64,000 nt of DNA, from positions 397,943,630 through 398,007,629 of the forward strand of contig CM077668.1 in assembly GCA_039707655.1 (NCBI GenBank). Reading direction: 5' to 3'. The notes under the pieces are model-generated. The model was not told the DNA's origin. It ran no database searches and saw only the letters and a list, made by a program, of their open reading frames with translations. The position numbers and the translations under genes were made by a program. How positions within the stretch are numbered: position 1 is the first letter of the stretch; every line of letters starts with the position of its first letter. Shown here in pieces: positions 22,910 through 33,700 of this stretch. This stretch comes from Elymus sibiricus. Its lineage: Eukaryota > Streptophyta > Magnoliopsida > Poales > Poaceae.

Positions 22910-23395
22910 GAGCATGCCTTTGAACTCTAGAAACAAAGTCTTGTTTGCTCCAGTTCTTCAGCTGCCAAACTTCTCTGTGCCATTCACAATCGACACTGAT
23001 GCTAAATTGTCTTAATAACAAAAGAGGCAATTGCATATATTAGGAAACCCTAGCAACAAACATCGTGGTCTGTCTACATATGATCAGGAATGTAAGACCA
23101 TCTTAGGATCAATGGCGCAATGAATTCATCATCAGAACTGATCAACGCAACCTGACACACTTTGATGACCAATGGCTTTCAACACCATGGCAACAAAAAA
23201 CGATTACAAAGCTCCTCAGGCAACGCTGCAAAATCTGCTATGCCCTCTCCCGGTGAGGACACAACTTTGAAACTCTGTCGGTTGTTTCTGTTTGTCAGCC
23301 TAATTGGTTGGAAGACATTGTGGCTACAACACCAATCCTAGTACAGAACATTCTAGCCAATCGCCCAGTTATGGAAGAATTGCTATTAATAATTT
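22910..23395 (+). pseudogene. Gypsy RNase H-like remnant
   Basis: TIDTDA-like coding near 22991, YDQECKTILGSMAQ near 23079, then DQRNL, then short pieces to about 23380. All frames are broken. This is the last recognisable part of the decayed Gypsy element. Confidence 0.55.
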
Positions 23396-23880
23396 CTAAA
23401 ACCATATTAGGTTGCATAATACAATAAATAAACCATTTCTCAGAACACTAAGTGTTCTTTATAAAATTTGACAAGAAAAACGTGTAGAATGATATGTCAT
23501 TTACATCCAAGTTTAAATTGCTTAACTTTATTTTATCATGTAATTAACATTAATACATTAATTAAATGATAATAACAAATTATAAACAGATCAAACATGA
23601 ATGCAAATGAAATAATTATCTACACATTTTTGCTGATCAAATTTCATGTAAAACAGTTAGCGATCAGAACAACGGTTGATTTATTATAAATTATGCAGGT
23701 TAATACGTTTTAATGAAATTATTAAATGGTCAAGGAGTACAAATCAAAAAAATAAAATCATTTCAGAAAAGGATCATCAGTGTGAAAAAATAGAAAACAT
23801 GAGAACAAATCAGAAAGATAAAACAGTATGAGGCCAATTTGACATTCAGAATGAGTAGGAGGAATTTATCATCAAATAGA
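23396..23880. other. AT-rich sequence between Gypsy relic and snoRNA region
   Basis: No gene or repeat terminus was recognised. It could contain the worn end of the Gypsy element or the 3' end of the proposed snoRNA host transcript. Confidence 0.4.
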
Positions 23881-23953
23881 TCAGACACCAATTGTCTTCC
23901 TCATAATGCCAGCGACACAATCATACAGTAAAAAAATAGCAAAGGAAGCACAT

Positions 23954-24043
23954 GTTCTCTCAGACAAATGCCTCGATTGTCCACATGTTTTAATAGAATG
24001 GATTACATCAGACTCGTCATCTGTTTTCATCATCACAGAGAAC
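23954..24043 (-). ncRNA. Box C/D snoRNA candidate A1
   Basis: 90 nt. The minus strand has a terminal stem GTTCTC/GAGAAC, C box GTGATGA (24030-24036), a D'-like CTGA near position 33, and D box CTGA (23960-23963) directly before the closing arm. The guide just before D reads GAGGCATTTGT. It shares most of its length with A3 and the key blocks with A2. The rRNA target is not identified. Confidence 0.65.
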
Positions 24044-24146
24044 TAAGAACCAAAATTCAAAAGGCAGAAACACGCTCAAAAAATGTGTTTTGTTGGGTAC
24101 AGAATAAGCAAACATCATAGACAGAGCAAAGAAGTAAATTTCATAT

Positions 24147-24235
24147 GTTCTCAGACAAATGCCTCATATTGTCCCCATGGTTTAATGGAATGGATTGAAT
24201 CGGACATCTAATCAGTGTTGATCATCACCGAGAAC
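24147..24235 (-). ncRNA. Box C/D snoRNA candidate A2
   Basis: 89 nt. Stem GTTCTC/GAGAAC (the 3' arm overlaps the D box), C box GTGATGA (24222-24228), D box CTGA (24151-24154). The guide GAGGCATTTGT is identical to A1, although the spacer next to the C box has diverged. Retention of boxes and guide amid spacer change supports function. Confidence 0.65.
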
Positions 24236-24444
24236 AAAAGACCCAAACAATTGATGTAAACGGGGGTATAGTAACAGGAAGCTCCTGGTATGAGAGCAGC
24301 CAATGTCGCAAAAACCCGTTTCCTTCTCACTGTCTGCCAATCTAACGAGAAACAAGGCCATGGAAGAAGACCAAGCATCAGATACCTCATGGCATACCCT
24401 CTACCCTATCCAAACAAAATTCAGTTCAGTGCTAAGATATGTAT

Positions 24445-24590
24445 GGGCAATTTGAATGCACAAGCCATCTCAAAGAATGGCTTGTGCCAGAATATCAGCC
24501 CGAAGATTCCTCTCGGCAACGTACAGCACTGAATTACGCCACTAAGAAGCGCACCAGAGACTCTAATTTATTGCCTTCAGAAGTTGAGAT
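24445..24590 (-). repeat. Conserved segment, copy 1, with strong hairpin
   Basis: About 145 bp, roughly 90 percent identical by eye to 25628-25785. On the minus strand it forms a hairpin GCACAAGCCAT/ATGGCTTGTGC (11 perfect pairs). A second possible stem surrounds GCCGAGAGG. It might be an exon of the host RNA or an H/ACA-like RNA, but H and ACA boxes are not convincing. Confidence 0.5.
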
Positions 24591-25382
24591 CAAATCATCA
24601 AATCAGAAACAAGAAAAAGAGAGTTTGATGCCAAGTTAAAGAAACCATTATACTGTAAACGGATTTGTGGTGTCAATTGGAGTATTTCTTCAGTAATGCA
24701 TGACAATTTGGAAAAAGGAATCCTGCCTGCCATTCAAAATATTAACCAGGAAACAATAATAAAATATGACAAACTCTCTGTAAACATCAAAAGAGACTAA
24801 TGAGAAAAGTTAATATGACGGATCAGACTTCTGGTAGGATTACATTTGAGCATAGTATAATCATAGTTGATCATTTGGGGAAAGGATCCTCACATCCATT
24901 CAACTTGTCAACAACGAAACAAATAGAAGTCAGAACGATAAAATAGAACAAAATAAAGCAATAATGTTAGCTATCCCACACGCTATCTTTGATTTTATTT
25001 CAAAATCCAAAGTTACTAGTTGATATCAAATTTCGGCTATCAACAAACTCATAGCACATCCGAATAGAAATTTTTACTCTTATAAAAACATAACTACAAA
25101 AATAGCAGTGGGGAATCAGATGGTAGTGCATGAATTAAATTGATCATCACAGTGAATGCAGAAATGTGGTATGGTTATGATATATCACTTCTCCCATCGA
25201 GTCATAAATACAAACAAAAAAGGCATCCCAATTGACGCGGCAGAATGTATAATGCCAATTAGAAATTCAGAATGAGTAGGGAGGAATTTATCATCACATA
25301 GACAAAATACCAATTGTCTTCCTCATAATGCCAGCGACACAATCATACTAAAAAACAGAAGAAAAATAACAAGCTGACTAAC

Positions 25383-25472
25383 GTTCTCTCAGTCAAATGC
25401 CTCAATTGTCCACATGATTTAATAGAATGGATTACATCAGACTCGTCATCTGTTTTCATCATCACAGAGAAC
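25383..25472 (-). ncRNA. Box C/D snoRNA candidate A3
   Basis: 90 nt. Stem GTTCTC/GAGAAC, C box GTGATGA (25459-25465), D box CTGA (25389-25392). Near-identical to A1. The guide ends GAGGCATTTGA, one change next to the D box. It lies in the second copy of the tandem duplication. Confidence 0.65.
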
Positions 25473-25627
25473 ATTTGAGTGGTTCGTATACAAAATAAGG
25501 AAACATTATTGACAGATGGTTTAATGCTCACTGTCTGCTCATATAACACGAAACAAAGCCATGACTTAAGAACAAGCATCAGATACCTCATGGCGTAGCT
25601 TCTACCCTAAACAAACAAAATTGAGTT

Positions 25628-25785
25628 CGGTGCAAAGATATGTATGGACAAGTTGAATGCACAAGTCATCTCGAAGAATGGTTTGTGCCAGAATCTTAGC
25701 CCAAAGATTCCTCTCGGCAACGTACAGCGCTGACTTACGCTACTAAGAAGCGCACCAGAGACTCTAATTTATTGCCTTGCTATAA
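25628..25785 (-). repeat. Conserved segment, copy 2
   Basis: Counterpart of 24445-24590. The block GCAACGTACAGC through AGACTCTAATTTATTGCCTT is nearly unchanged. The hairpin has two mismatches in its stem here, so base pairing is less preserved than in copy 1. Confidence 0.5.
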
Positions 25786-25799
25786 GTTCTAGATATACT

Positions 25800-26440
25800 A
25801 GGATTGAAGATTGAATCCAATAAAAAACAAGATTACAGTAACTAGATTATGACTGATTCAGAGCTTGATGGTAAGTAGAAGAAATCATCATACCGTAACT
25901 AGATTTGTGCTGTCAAGTAAAGTAATTCTTCTGTTATGCAATTGTGTGAGTTGATGTATCAAAGAAGGAAGCACACGAGTCGACACTTCAATTGGCACAA
26001 CAAAACGAGTCGATGTAGGTGGGCTTACTGACCATTCACACAGAGATTGCTGCCATTGTGGTGGCCGCTGTGTGTAACTGGCTAATTAGCCACCGAGCCC
26101 CGACGTCCAGAGGTCACTACGAGCTAATTAACTAAATACGACAGATTAAAATATACTCAGAATATGTTGAACATTACGATTTGAAGAGCCAATTACCCAA
26201 ATAGGACAGACCACAGAAATTGACTAAAAAATATTTTGGTGTACTAAGTAATGTGGGTCAAATCCAGGACCGCGAGATCAAAGCCCGAAGGCGTCAGGGC
26301 GAGCAGACATGCAGACCAATTCAGTCAATCTCCGTGCACATTACCATGCTTCCTTCCTCTTCTCATCCAGAGCATCGGCTTGTTGTGCACGGATGCGGGA
26401 AAGTAGCGAAGGAGAAAAGACATCAGGTGAAGATAACGAG
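25800..26440. other. Spacer within proposed snoRNA unit
   Basis: No confident feature. A loose inverted repeat CACACAG/CTGTGTG lies near 26037-26078. TGATGA-like boxes occur at about 25885, but without a closing stem. Confidence 0.35.
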
Positions 26441-26472
26441 AAAAGAAAGAACAGATGGGTTGAGATCCTAGA

Positions 26473-26549
26473 GTTGATCAGATAATTGTAGTCTGTAATT
26501 TGGTCAACACTAAATATGATTTTCTGTGAAAGATTATCATCACATCAAC
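26473..26549 (-). ncRNA. Box C/D snoRNA candidate B1
   Basis: 77 nt. Terminal stem GTTGAT/ATCAAC, C box GTGATGA (26537-26543), D box CTGA (26478-26481). The guide before D reads ACAGACTACAATTAT. It is one of a tandem pair with B2 inside a duplication of about 190 bp. Confidence 0.6.
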
Positions 26550-26664
26550 CATTAAATCTAATTTTCCCAATCCTTCACAAAAAAAAAGAATAAAACGCAG
26601 AAATCAAGATAATCAGGTGAAGATCCAGAGAGACGAAAGAACAGATCGGCTCAGCGAGATTCGA

Positions 26665-26746
26665 GAGTTGATCAGATAATTGTAGTCTGTATTTTTGGTC
26701 AACACTAAAAACGATTTTCTGCCAAAGATTATCATCCCATCAACTC
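26665..26746 (-). ncRNA. Box C/D snoRNA candidate B2
   Basis: 82 nt. Longer terminal stem GAGTTGAT/ATCAACTC (8 pairs) and D box CTGA (26672-26675). The C box position reads GGGATGA (26732-26738), one change from consensus. The guide ACAGACTACAATTAT is identical to B1. The better stem and weaker C box leave its activity open. Confidence 0.55.
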
Positions 26747-27061
26747 GAATCTGGTTTTTCAGAATCCGTGGAAAAATAAGATCGAACGGAAAAATCAAGA
26801 AATTGAAACGGAAAAGAAGCTGCACAGATCCTGGAAGGCTCAGAAGATTGAATTGGTTTCTCTGCAGGGGGATCGAGATCCCTCAGAAAATAGGTAGGTA
26901 TTTTAATCATCAAAGCCTAGGAACAGAACAAGCAAAAACCAGAATAGAGAGGAAGAACAGAAGTTTTCAGATCAGAATCAGAGAAACGCCGGCGAACAAG
27001 CCGCCGATTGACGAACAAACCTGGGATCTGGAGGCGGATGAAAGGGAAACGGGAGCGTGCG

Positions 27062-27157
27062 GTATATAAGGGAGTCCGTCGGCTAGGGTTTCGGGAGGTA
27101 GGATAACCTCGGCTTGTTGGGCTCATATTGGGCCGGGCTAGTTATTACGTTGGCCCA
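27062..27157 (-). promoter_or_regulatory. Promoter with TATA, telo-box and three site II motifs
   Basis: Minus-strand order toward the gene: site II TGGGCC (27152-27157), two further site II motifs in the other orientation (TGGGCC 27129-27134, TGGGCT 27118-27123), telo-box AAACCCTA (27084-27091), and TATA (TTATATA, about 27063-27069). In plants this pairing marks growth-coupled ribosome-biogenesis genes, including snoRNA genes. Confidence 0.65.
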
Positions 27158-27289
27158 GTGAAGTTCGAAGATAGGGCCAGGCCATTAAGTAGACTAGACC
27201 ACCACCAAATAGGACCATTCGCCCACTAAACCATTGTCGGGCCCTTAAAAAAAACTAAACCATCGTACTCTCTTCTTTTCTTTCTGAGA

Positions 27290-30200
27290 CTAGTAATTGT
27301 AATTGTGCACGTGCAACGCACGTGTGACTTTAGTAAAAAATGTTTGCATTAAGTTTATTCTGAACCCTGAACTTGTATGCATACTATTATACCAACTTAA
27401 ACTTCTAATCCCTAAAATCAGAACCCTAAACCTTGTTCTCGAGCTGCCAACAACCTGCGGTCGCAGGCTCATGTATTACTAAGCAAAGCCAAGAGGATCG
27501 CCCAAAAGGAAGAAACAAAGCAGATAGCCTCACATGGACCAGCAGAGAGAAGAAAAGTACTCTTTGTATCTGAATTTTGCCTTCCTTTTTGTGTGCGCAG
27601 GCTGCATATGTGTCATGTGGAGAATTAATCGAGATCTGCAATGAAAATGTTAACACTTTGCATGTGTTCTCGTGGGTTATGGTCCGAACTCCGAAGCCTA
27701 TGGAATGAAATGCATTGTACTTGTAACATTGAAGTTGTCTATTGTATGCAAAGAAAACACCATTATTTTCTTGTTGAATCATCAACGTTGTCTTACTCTG
27801 TAATCTGCACTGAAAAAAACAGTGATTCTGCATTTGCGTGAACTGTATTCTGCATATTCCTTGGAACCTGACACAAGGCAGTTTGCCCACTTTGGCATTT
27901 CACTCTCACATTAAGTAGTTTAACCAGCATGAGATTATCGCCCAAATAATAAGAGCACATGGTTCGTTACAGTTTTACACAAAAGAGAAAGCTTTACTGC
28001 AACACAGTACTAAATAAGAAAACAATCTTCGAAGACAAGCCACCTGTGGCATCAAGGATGTCATCTATACCAGAAACCAATGGCACCTACAGAGCTAAAT
28101 TCTTCATAGCTCCAAAATACACAACAAAGTGTCAAGTGCTATTTAGGAAGAACCTAGTGCTTTACATTGGTTCACATTGCCCTCACATAGAGCTGGCTAT
28201 ACTACAGATCATATTGTACAGGAGTGACCGCTGCATCATTTAATTAACTGAATTGTATCCAGGATACATCATCAAATCACACCATTTACAATAATAAATA
28301 TTACCAGCAAAGAAATAATACCAATTGAAAAAAATACCTTTGGTTATTGGACGCCATGAGACGGGGGAGCAGCGAGATGGGGGCGCCATGAGACGGACGG
28401 TGCCGCCAGATGTGGGTTCTTATCTAATCAAATTCCATCATACAAGCAGAACATAATTAAGAGGAATTTTTTTTAGATAGCCTCACATGGACCATCCAAC
28501 ACGTCCCAATTTTGCGAGAAACAAGCAGATCATCAACAAGCTCTTACAACATTGCTCATGAGGCTCTAAACTCTGAAATCGAGTGTGTCTTGTACTGTAA
28601 TTGTTTAGCTCATAGAGATAGCCCTTGTGGGATCATAGATTCTATCGGCTGTAGGCAAATGTTGCAGGCTATGCAATTCACGCTATAATGGACTGAAAAT
28701 TTGGCACGTCTCCCTGTTAAAGAAAAGGTTGCAATGCAGAATAGTGGTATAAAAAATAGAAGATCAAAGGAACTACAAATTACCAAGAAGAAAAAAAATA
28801 ACAAGTGTGAAGCATATCAGTGTTACCTTTGTGACGTACTCGCCTACACCCTTCCAAAAATAACAATCAAAGCAAGCGGCTGCAGATTCAAAAAGGAAGG
28901 ACATGTGTACAACTCGTGAGCTCTTGCAATTTTTGGTATGAAAGAATGCATTTTGTTTCAGCGCAAAAAAGAAGAAAATGATGATAGGTTACAGAAAAAC
29001 AAGTACATACACCAAATTAAAGGAACACATTTTTTATTTGCAAAAAAGAAACCAGGAAACTACGCAATTTAAAGGAACACATTTAGTTTTATTCTAAACT
29101 GGATCCAATAGGACATCAATGCATGAATCCAATGTTGTGACACTGTCACGGAGTACAGGCAACATTCCCAGCAACTTGACAGAAGATGTGTTGTCGAACA
29201 CACCGTATCTTGACAGTCATGTACTTGAACCAGTTACAAATTCTTACTAAATGATTCGTCATTTCTTAATAAAAAAGACAGACAAATCACGATCTCTTAA
29301 TATGCTCAATAGAAAAGCATTGCCAAACAAAACTCTACTTGTGCGTCTGACAGATTGTGAGACTGCAAGCGGCCAATAGCTTTCCATGTTCCATCCCCCC
29401 AGAGTCAGATCCCAGCAAGTGGTGTTGATTTAGCCTACAGGAGAGTCAAATCTCATTATAACTCATTGGTAAAACATAGACATATTCTTCCTCAACTAAT
29501 GCGAGTACTGTCATACAGAGACATATAAGTAATATATGAACTCTTGCCAAATGAGGATGCGTAAACACAGCAGTATATTTCTCTTGCAATGCCAAAATTT
29601 TCAGTGGTTCCTAGAGTTTAGAAAGCTCAGAAATACTATGCATTCATCCATTCCCAGAGTTTCTATGAAAACAAAAAGAACAAGCATCTACTTGCAACCT
29701 CACCATTTGAGCACTTAGATTGAGCACACATGTTCTGAACAAGAAAAATCAAGTACAGTAACAGGTAAGGTCACCACGCACCTGGGAGCATGATCTCAGG
29801 GAGAAGGCGTTTGACATCAGCCAGCAACCGGGTTCCCTTGTCCGACCGACCATACAACACCATCAGGTAGAGCGAGACGGCGAGAGCGTGCGGGCGGATT
29901 TCTTCCGCCTCCCCTTTCCTCTCGGCTTCTTTTTTCGCCGCCCTCCTGGAGAGTCATCTAGCCACCACCTGGCCCTAGAGAGGAGGCCATGAAGCCGAGG
30001 GCGTCTTCCTCTCCGCCGGGGCAGGAAAGCAAGGAAAAGGAGAGGGGCGGCGTGAGGAGGAGGGGAATGGAGGAGCGGAACCCGTCGCCGCCGCCGCCGA
30101 CGCAAGTTCAGGCGTTCAGCCCGCTACGTCCCGCGCCGCCGCCGTCGCCGACGCTCGACGGAGGAGAGGGACACCGGCGCCGCCGATGCAAGTTGAGGCC

Positions 30201-30547
30201 GCTGCGTCCCGTGTTGCCGACGCTGCTCGAGGGATGAGAGCGACCCGGGGGCGTCCTGTAGCGGCAGCGAGGAGAGAGGAGGGAGGGGGAGGCAGGTGGA
30301 ATCGATCCGGTGAGTGATCCGCGTGTTGCAGGAGGGGCCGCGGAGCGCTAATAGGATTGGCAGACCATGGCGTCTGCTTGGCAGAACATTTCATCTGAGT
30401 CGTTGATCTGGTTGGCAGACTATTAACGTGATGTAGACGGTGGGATGTGTTTAAGTTAATTTGATCGAAGGGTTCTGCTTATCCTGTGTACACTTTATGG
30501 TGTGGGTTTAGAAAAACTCAAGTTCGCTCTTTTAATAGTAGTATAGA
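27290..30547 (-). mobile_element. Helitron-like element
   Basis: On the minus strand it starts TCTATACTACTATTAAAAG (from 30547) and ends with a 7-bp stem hairpin CACGTGC/GCACGTG (27308-27324), 14 nt before a terminal CTAG (27290-27293). It has no terminal repeats and no target duplication, as expected. The flanking base at the CTAG end fits A/T insertion; the other flank is A where T was expected on the plus strand. No Rep/helicase frame was seen, so it is non-autonomous. The interior includes gene-like GC-rich sequence (29780-30330) that may be captured. Confidence 0.6.
29782..29935 (-). pseudogene. Possible captured exon inside the Helitron
   Basis: An open frame of about 50 aa includes GRSDKGTRLLADVKRLLPE. 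It ends at a donor-like CCCAG followed by GTGCGT. The sequence looks protein-coding in composition, but I do not recognise the family. Upstream GC-rich sequence to 30330 could be its leader. Alternative: chance ORF. Confidence 0.3.
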
Positions 30548-30719
30548 AAAGATTCCATATACCGGATGCGGACTATCTGCTCCCGATGCCCCCTAATGAA
30601 CAGTAAAATCAAAGATTATGGTAAAAGAAATCAAAAACTTCTGAAATTTTGCTGTGGCAAACTTTGACAAGTGTTTTGTGCGATTGTAAAAATTTCTCAT
30701 GAACTTACATTCGTGAAAT
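30548..30719. other. Host sequence between Helitron and element W
   Basis: AT-rich, no gene. The last five bases (GAAAT, 30715-30719) would be the left target copy of element W; its partner lies outside the window. Confidence 0.4.
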
Positions 30720-33700
30720 TGTAACACCCCTAAGAAATGAGCTACAGTAATCCCTTATGATCAGTGCCAAGTCATCTTGATTTACAGTGCTTGATCATCA
30801 TTGGTTCATATCTCATTTCAAATTTCACTTCAAATTAAAATCTGAATGGCAAGAGAAATTTGAAGTTGCATAAAAATTGCTGCAAAATAGTTCATCTTTT
30901 AGCAAAAATTCCCTAACAAATGATTGTTAAGGAAAACAACATCACCTTAATGCTAAGATGGACTATAGCAATTAATTTAGTGCTATTTCAGCATATTATA
31001 ATGTCATTTTATTTGTGGAAAATCCATGTGGATTCAAATAATCCCCAAACTTTTTGTGGCAGTGCCAAATAACACTAAGTAATTATGTGGCCTAGTCCCA
31101 CATTTTTATAAAATGTTTTGGTATCCCTAAAAATTCCATTTATGTCTCTGTTTATTAATTAAATGGAAAAACAGAAGACAACAGAAAAAGGAAAAACTAC
31201 CTGGCTTACCTGGCGCTGGCCTACGGCCTAAGCCGGCCCAGCCCACCTCTCCTCCTCGTACCTGCTCCCGCCGCCGTGTCGGCACGCCCATGGCCGCACG
31301 CGTGCGCTCCGGCTGCGGCTCGCCACCTGCCGGCTACAGGCGCTCGCCGGTGGATAAGGACGCCTCCAACCACTTCCCTGGCCTCCCCGCACTCACTCTT
31401 CCCTCCTCCCTCTCCCTCTCCGTTGATCTGGAGAAGGGGCCGACGCGGCCATCGCCGTTCGCCGTTCGTACCCGCGGCCACCAGCCTCCCCGACGCCCGG
31501 GAGGACGTCCCGTAGCTGCGCCGCCTTCGTCCACGTCGTCTGAGCTCGTCCGCTCGACCGGAGCCGCACCACATTGCCGCCACGCCCTTCTTCTTCAACC
31601 TCGGGCACCGAAGGCCGCCACCGTCGATTCGTCGCCGTCCGGCCCTCCCTGATCAAGCTGAGCTACTGCACGACCTCGCTGTGAGCACGCGCTTCCTTCC
31701 CCTCTGTTTTCTCTCCGTTTCCGCGCCTGTAGCCGTCCCTGCCATGACCGCCCGAAGCTTCCGCCGCCGCTGTCAGTCGCCGTCGTAGCTAGGGCCACTG
31801 TCACGCATGCCCGAGCCCCTCAGCGAACTCCTGGTGCTCCCAGGAGTCGAATGCGCGCACGCACGCGCCTCCCCAAGTCCCGTGGCCACGGATCCGTAGA
31901 CGTCCGAACGCCGGCGCCGCCGTCGATGATGCTCCGCTCAACTCCGGTCACCCCAGCTCGCGAGACCACCGTAGATCGACGCGGCTTCGACTCCGCGTTC
32001 GAACGAACCCCCTCGCGCGCGAAATGGACCACTGCAGCGGATTCCCGACGAGACCCGAGGCGCGCCGCTGCGTTTGAGGGTCGCCGGAGCAATTCCGGCG
32101 CCGCCCGCTGACGTGGTGGCCACGTGGCACCTCCTGGGTCACTGGCAGCTGGGTCCCGCGGGCCCAGTTGACTAGGTCAACCTGCTAACTGGGCCGGTCC
32201 CAGTCACTGACCAGTGGGGCCCAGATGACTGGTCAACTGGTCAACAGCTGACCAGCTGACTCAGCTGACCGGGCCCACTGTTAGCCCCTCTGGTGCAGTG
32301 CACCGGGTGCACTCAGCTTTTTCTCTGCAATTTTCGGATTAAAATTAATTCCAGGATTTTTCAGAAATTGATTAAAACTTCGGAAATTCATAGAAAATAA
32401 TCCGTAGCTCGGATGGAAAAGTTTTCTACATGAAAGTTGATCAGAAAAATAAGACGAATCCGAATATGCCCTCCTCATACCTGTCACATGCCCACAACAC
32501 TGCAACATGGAACCTTCCCCTCCGGTTCATCTGTCTGACAGATGCCTAATACCGGGAAAATATTCCCAGATATTTTCCCGCTCCGCCTGTAACGTGTAGC
32601 GCTGCGTTAGATCACCCCGGCATAGCTTATAGTCATGTCATGATTTGTGCTTGCTTTTGTTGCTGTGTATTTATCTGTTTCTTCCCCCTCTTCTTCTCCG
32701 GTAGATCCCGACACTGACGTGGCCCCTGAGGACTACTTCACCACCGACAACTCTTCTTTTTTGGCAAAGCTTCCAGGCAAGCAACCCCCCTTGATCATGC
32801 CTATATCGCCTATTCTTTCTCTCTTATGCTTGCATTAGAATTGCTACAGTTGTTGCTCCGACAGTACCTATTCTGTTGCATAGCCTGTTTTTGTAACTGT
32901 TGTTGATACTTTACCTGTTGTCCTAAAAGCTTAGTATAGGTGGTTTAGTGATCCATCAGTGGCCCTACACCCTTGTCCTTGTTGCCATGCTTTACCACCG
33001 GTGACCCGATCAGTGTGATTGATGTACAGAGACCGAGCACAGCACCGCACACCCCCTTAGTTGTACGACTCTGCAAAGCTACTATCGAGTGCCGAGGGTG
33101 GTACCTCCTACCTCACTCCTGATGATATCCCTGTAACGTAGCTAGTCAGTTGTGGGTTACCGAGGGTGATTCCTCTTTCACCAACTCCGATGATGCCTCT
33201 GTCATGCAACCCCTCAAGTGTGAACCTATCGAGGGTGATTCCTCCAAGTTCACCTTGACGGATACATCGAGTGGGAGTCCATCGAGGGTGATTCCTCGAA
33301 CTTTCCCCCTTGATGATAAAACACACTATTACTTTTACCTGTTGCCCCTTTTACTGTTACTGTTACTGCGGGACTGAAGGGACATGCGGTACCACCCCGG
33401 TAGAGGTGGACCTGAGTTCCCGACAGTCTCTTGTGAAGTCGGGTTGACCAGGAGGGTACCCGCGAGATAATTACGTGGCACGGCCGGGCATTCCTGGCCC
33501 TTGCCTTAAGTCCACGAGACGGGGCGACGGGACCACAGATCGTGGATCACTGATTGTCACCGCGAGCTCCCAACACACTAATGGGTTAGGATATGTGATC
33601 TGAGTAGGCCTCTGGCCTTTTCGCACTAACCACCACGCGGGAATAGTATGGGCACTCGGCGTCGTATGTATCAGCCGAAGCTCTCCAGACGCCAGCAGGT

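Larger units (their letters stand above)
14053..23395 (+). mobile_element. Decayed Gypsy retrotransposon, split by nested insertions
   Basis: Pieces of one plus-strand Gypsy polyprotein occur in order: gag start 14446-14691, gag 17481-18380, protease 18535-18840, RT 22265-22680, RNase H-like 22910-23395. A CACTA element and a pair of BARE-like LTRs sit between them. A worn primer-binding site (CTTGTATCAGAA, about 14351) follows TTAACA. So the 5' LTR probably ends at about 14349, and TGTAACACC at about 14053 is a possible LTR start. No 3' LTR was recognised. The left limit is a guess. Confidence 0.6.
23850..27045 (-). ncRNA. Proposed snoRNA host transcription unit
   Basis: Inferred minus-strand pol II transcript. 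Upstream of it lie a TATA box, a telo-box and three site II motifs, a combination known from plant ribosome-biogenesis and snoRNA gene promoters. Downstream are five box C/D-like RNAs, all on the minus strand. A large part of the unit is tandemly duplicated (23850-24600 and 25260-25800). No long protein frame runs along the strand. Near the 5' end a donor-like CCCAGGTTTGT lies at about 27020. Exon and intron limits are not resolved. An alternative is a short-exon protein gene with intronic snoRNAs. Confidence 0.5.

Noticed and set aside
23870..23930. snoRNA from TGATGA at about 23877 and its counterpart at about 25285
   Set aside because: C and CTGA boxes are present in the second copy, but no terminal stem and no downstream D box.
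25080..25150. Sixth box C/D snoRNA (GTGATGA and CTGA 24 nt apart)
   Set aside because: The spacing fits only a C-D' half and no closing stem or second D box was found.
27426..27890. 154-aa minus-strand ORF in the Helitron
   Set aside because: No domain or coding bias evident; overlapping plus-strand ORFs are equally plausible.
31221..32142. Overlapping ORFs of 60-125 aa in all frames, repeated at 36936-37935
   Set aside because: They fall in the GC-rich part of the W LTR, occur on both strands, and recur only because the LTR is duplicated. No domain is recognisable.
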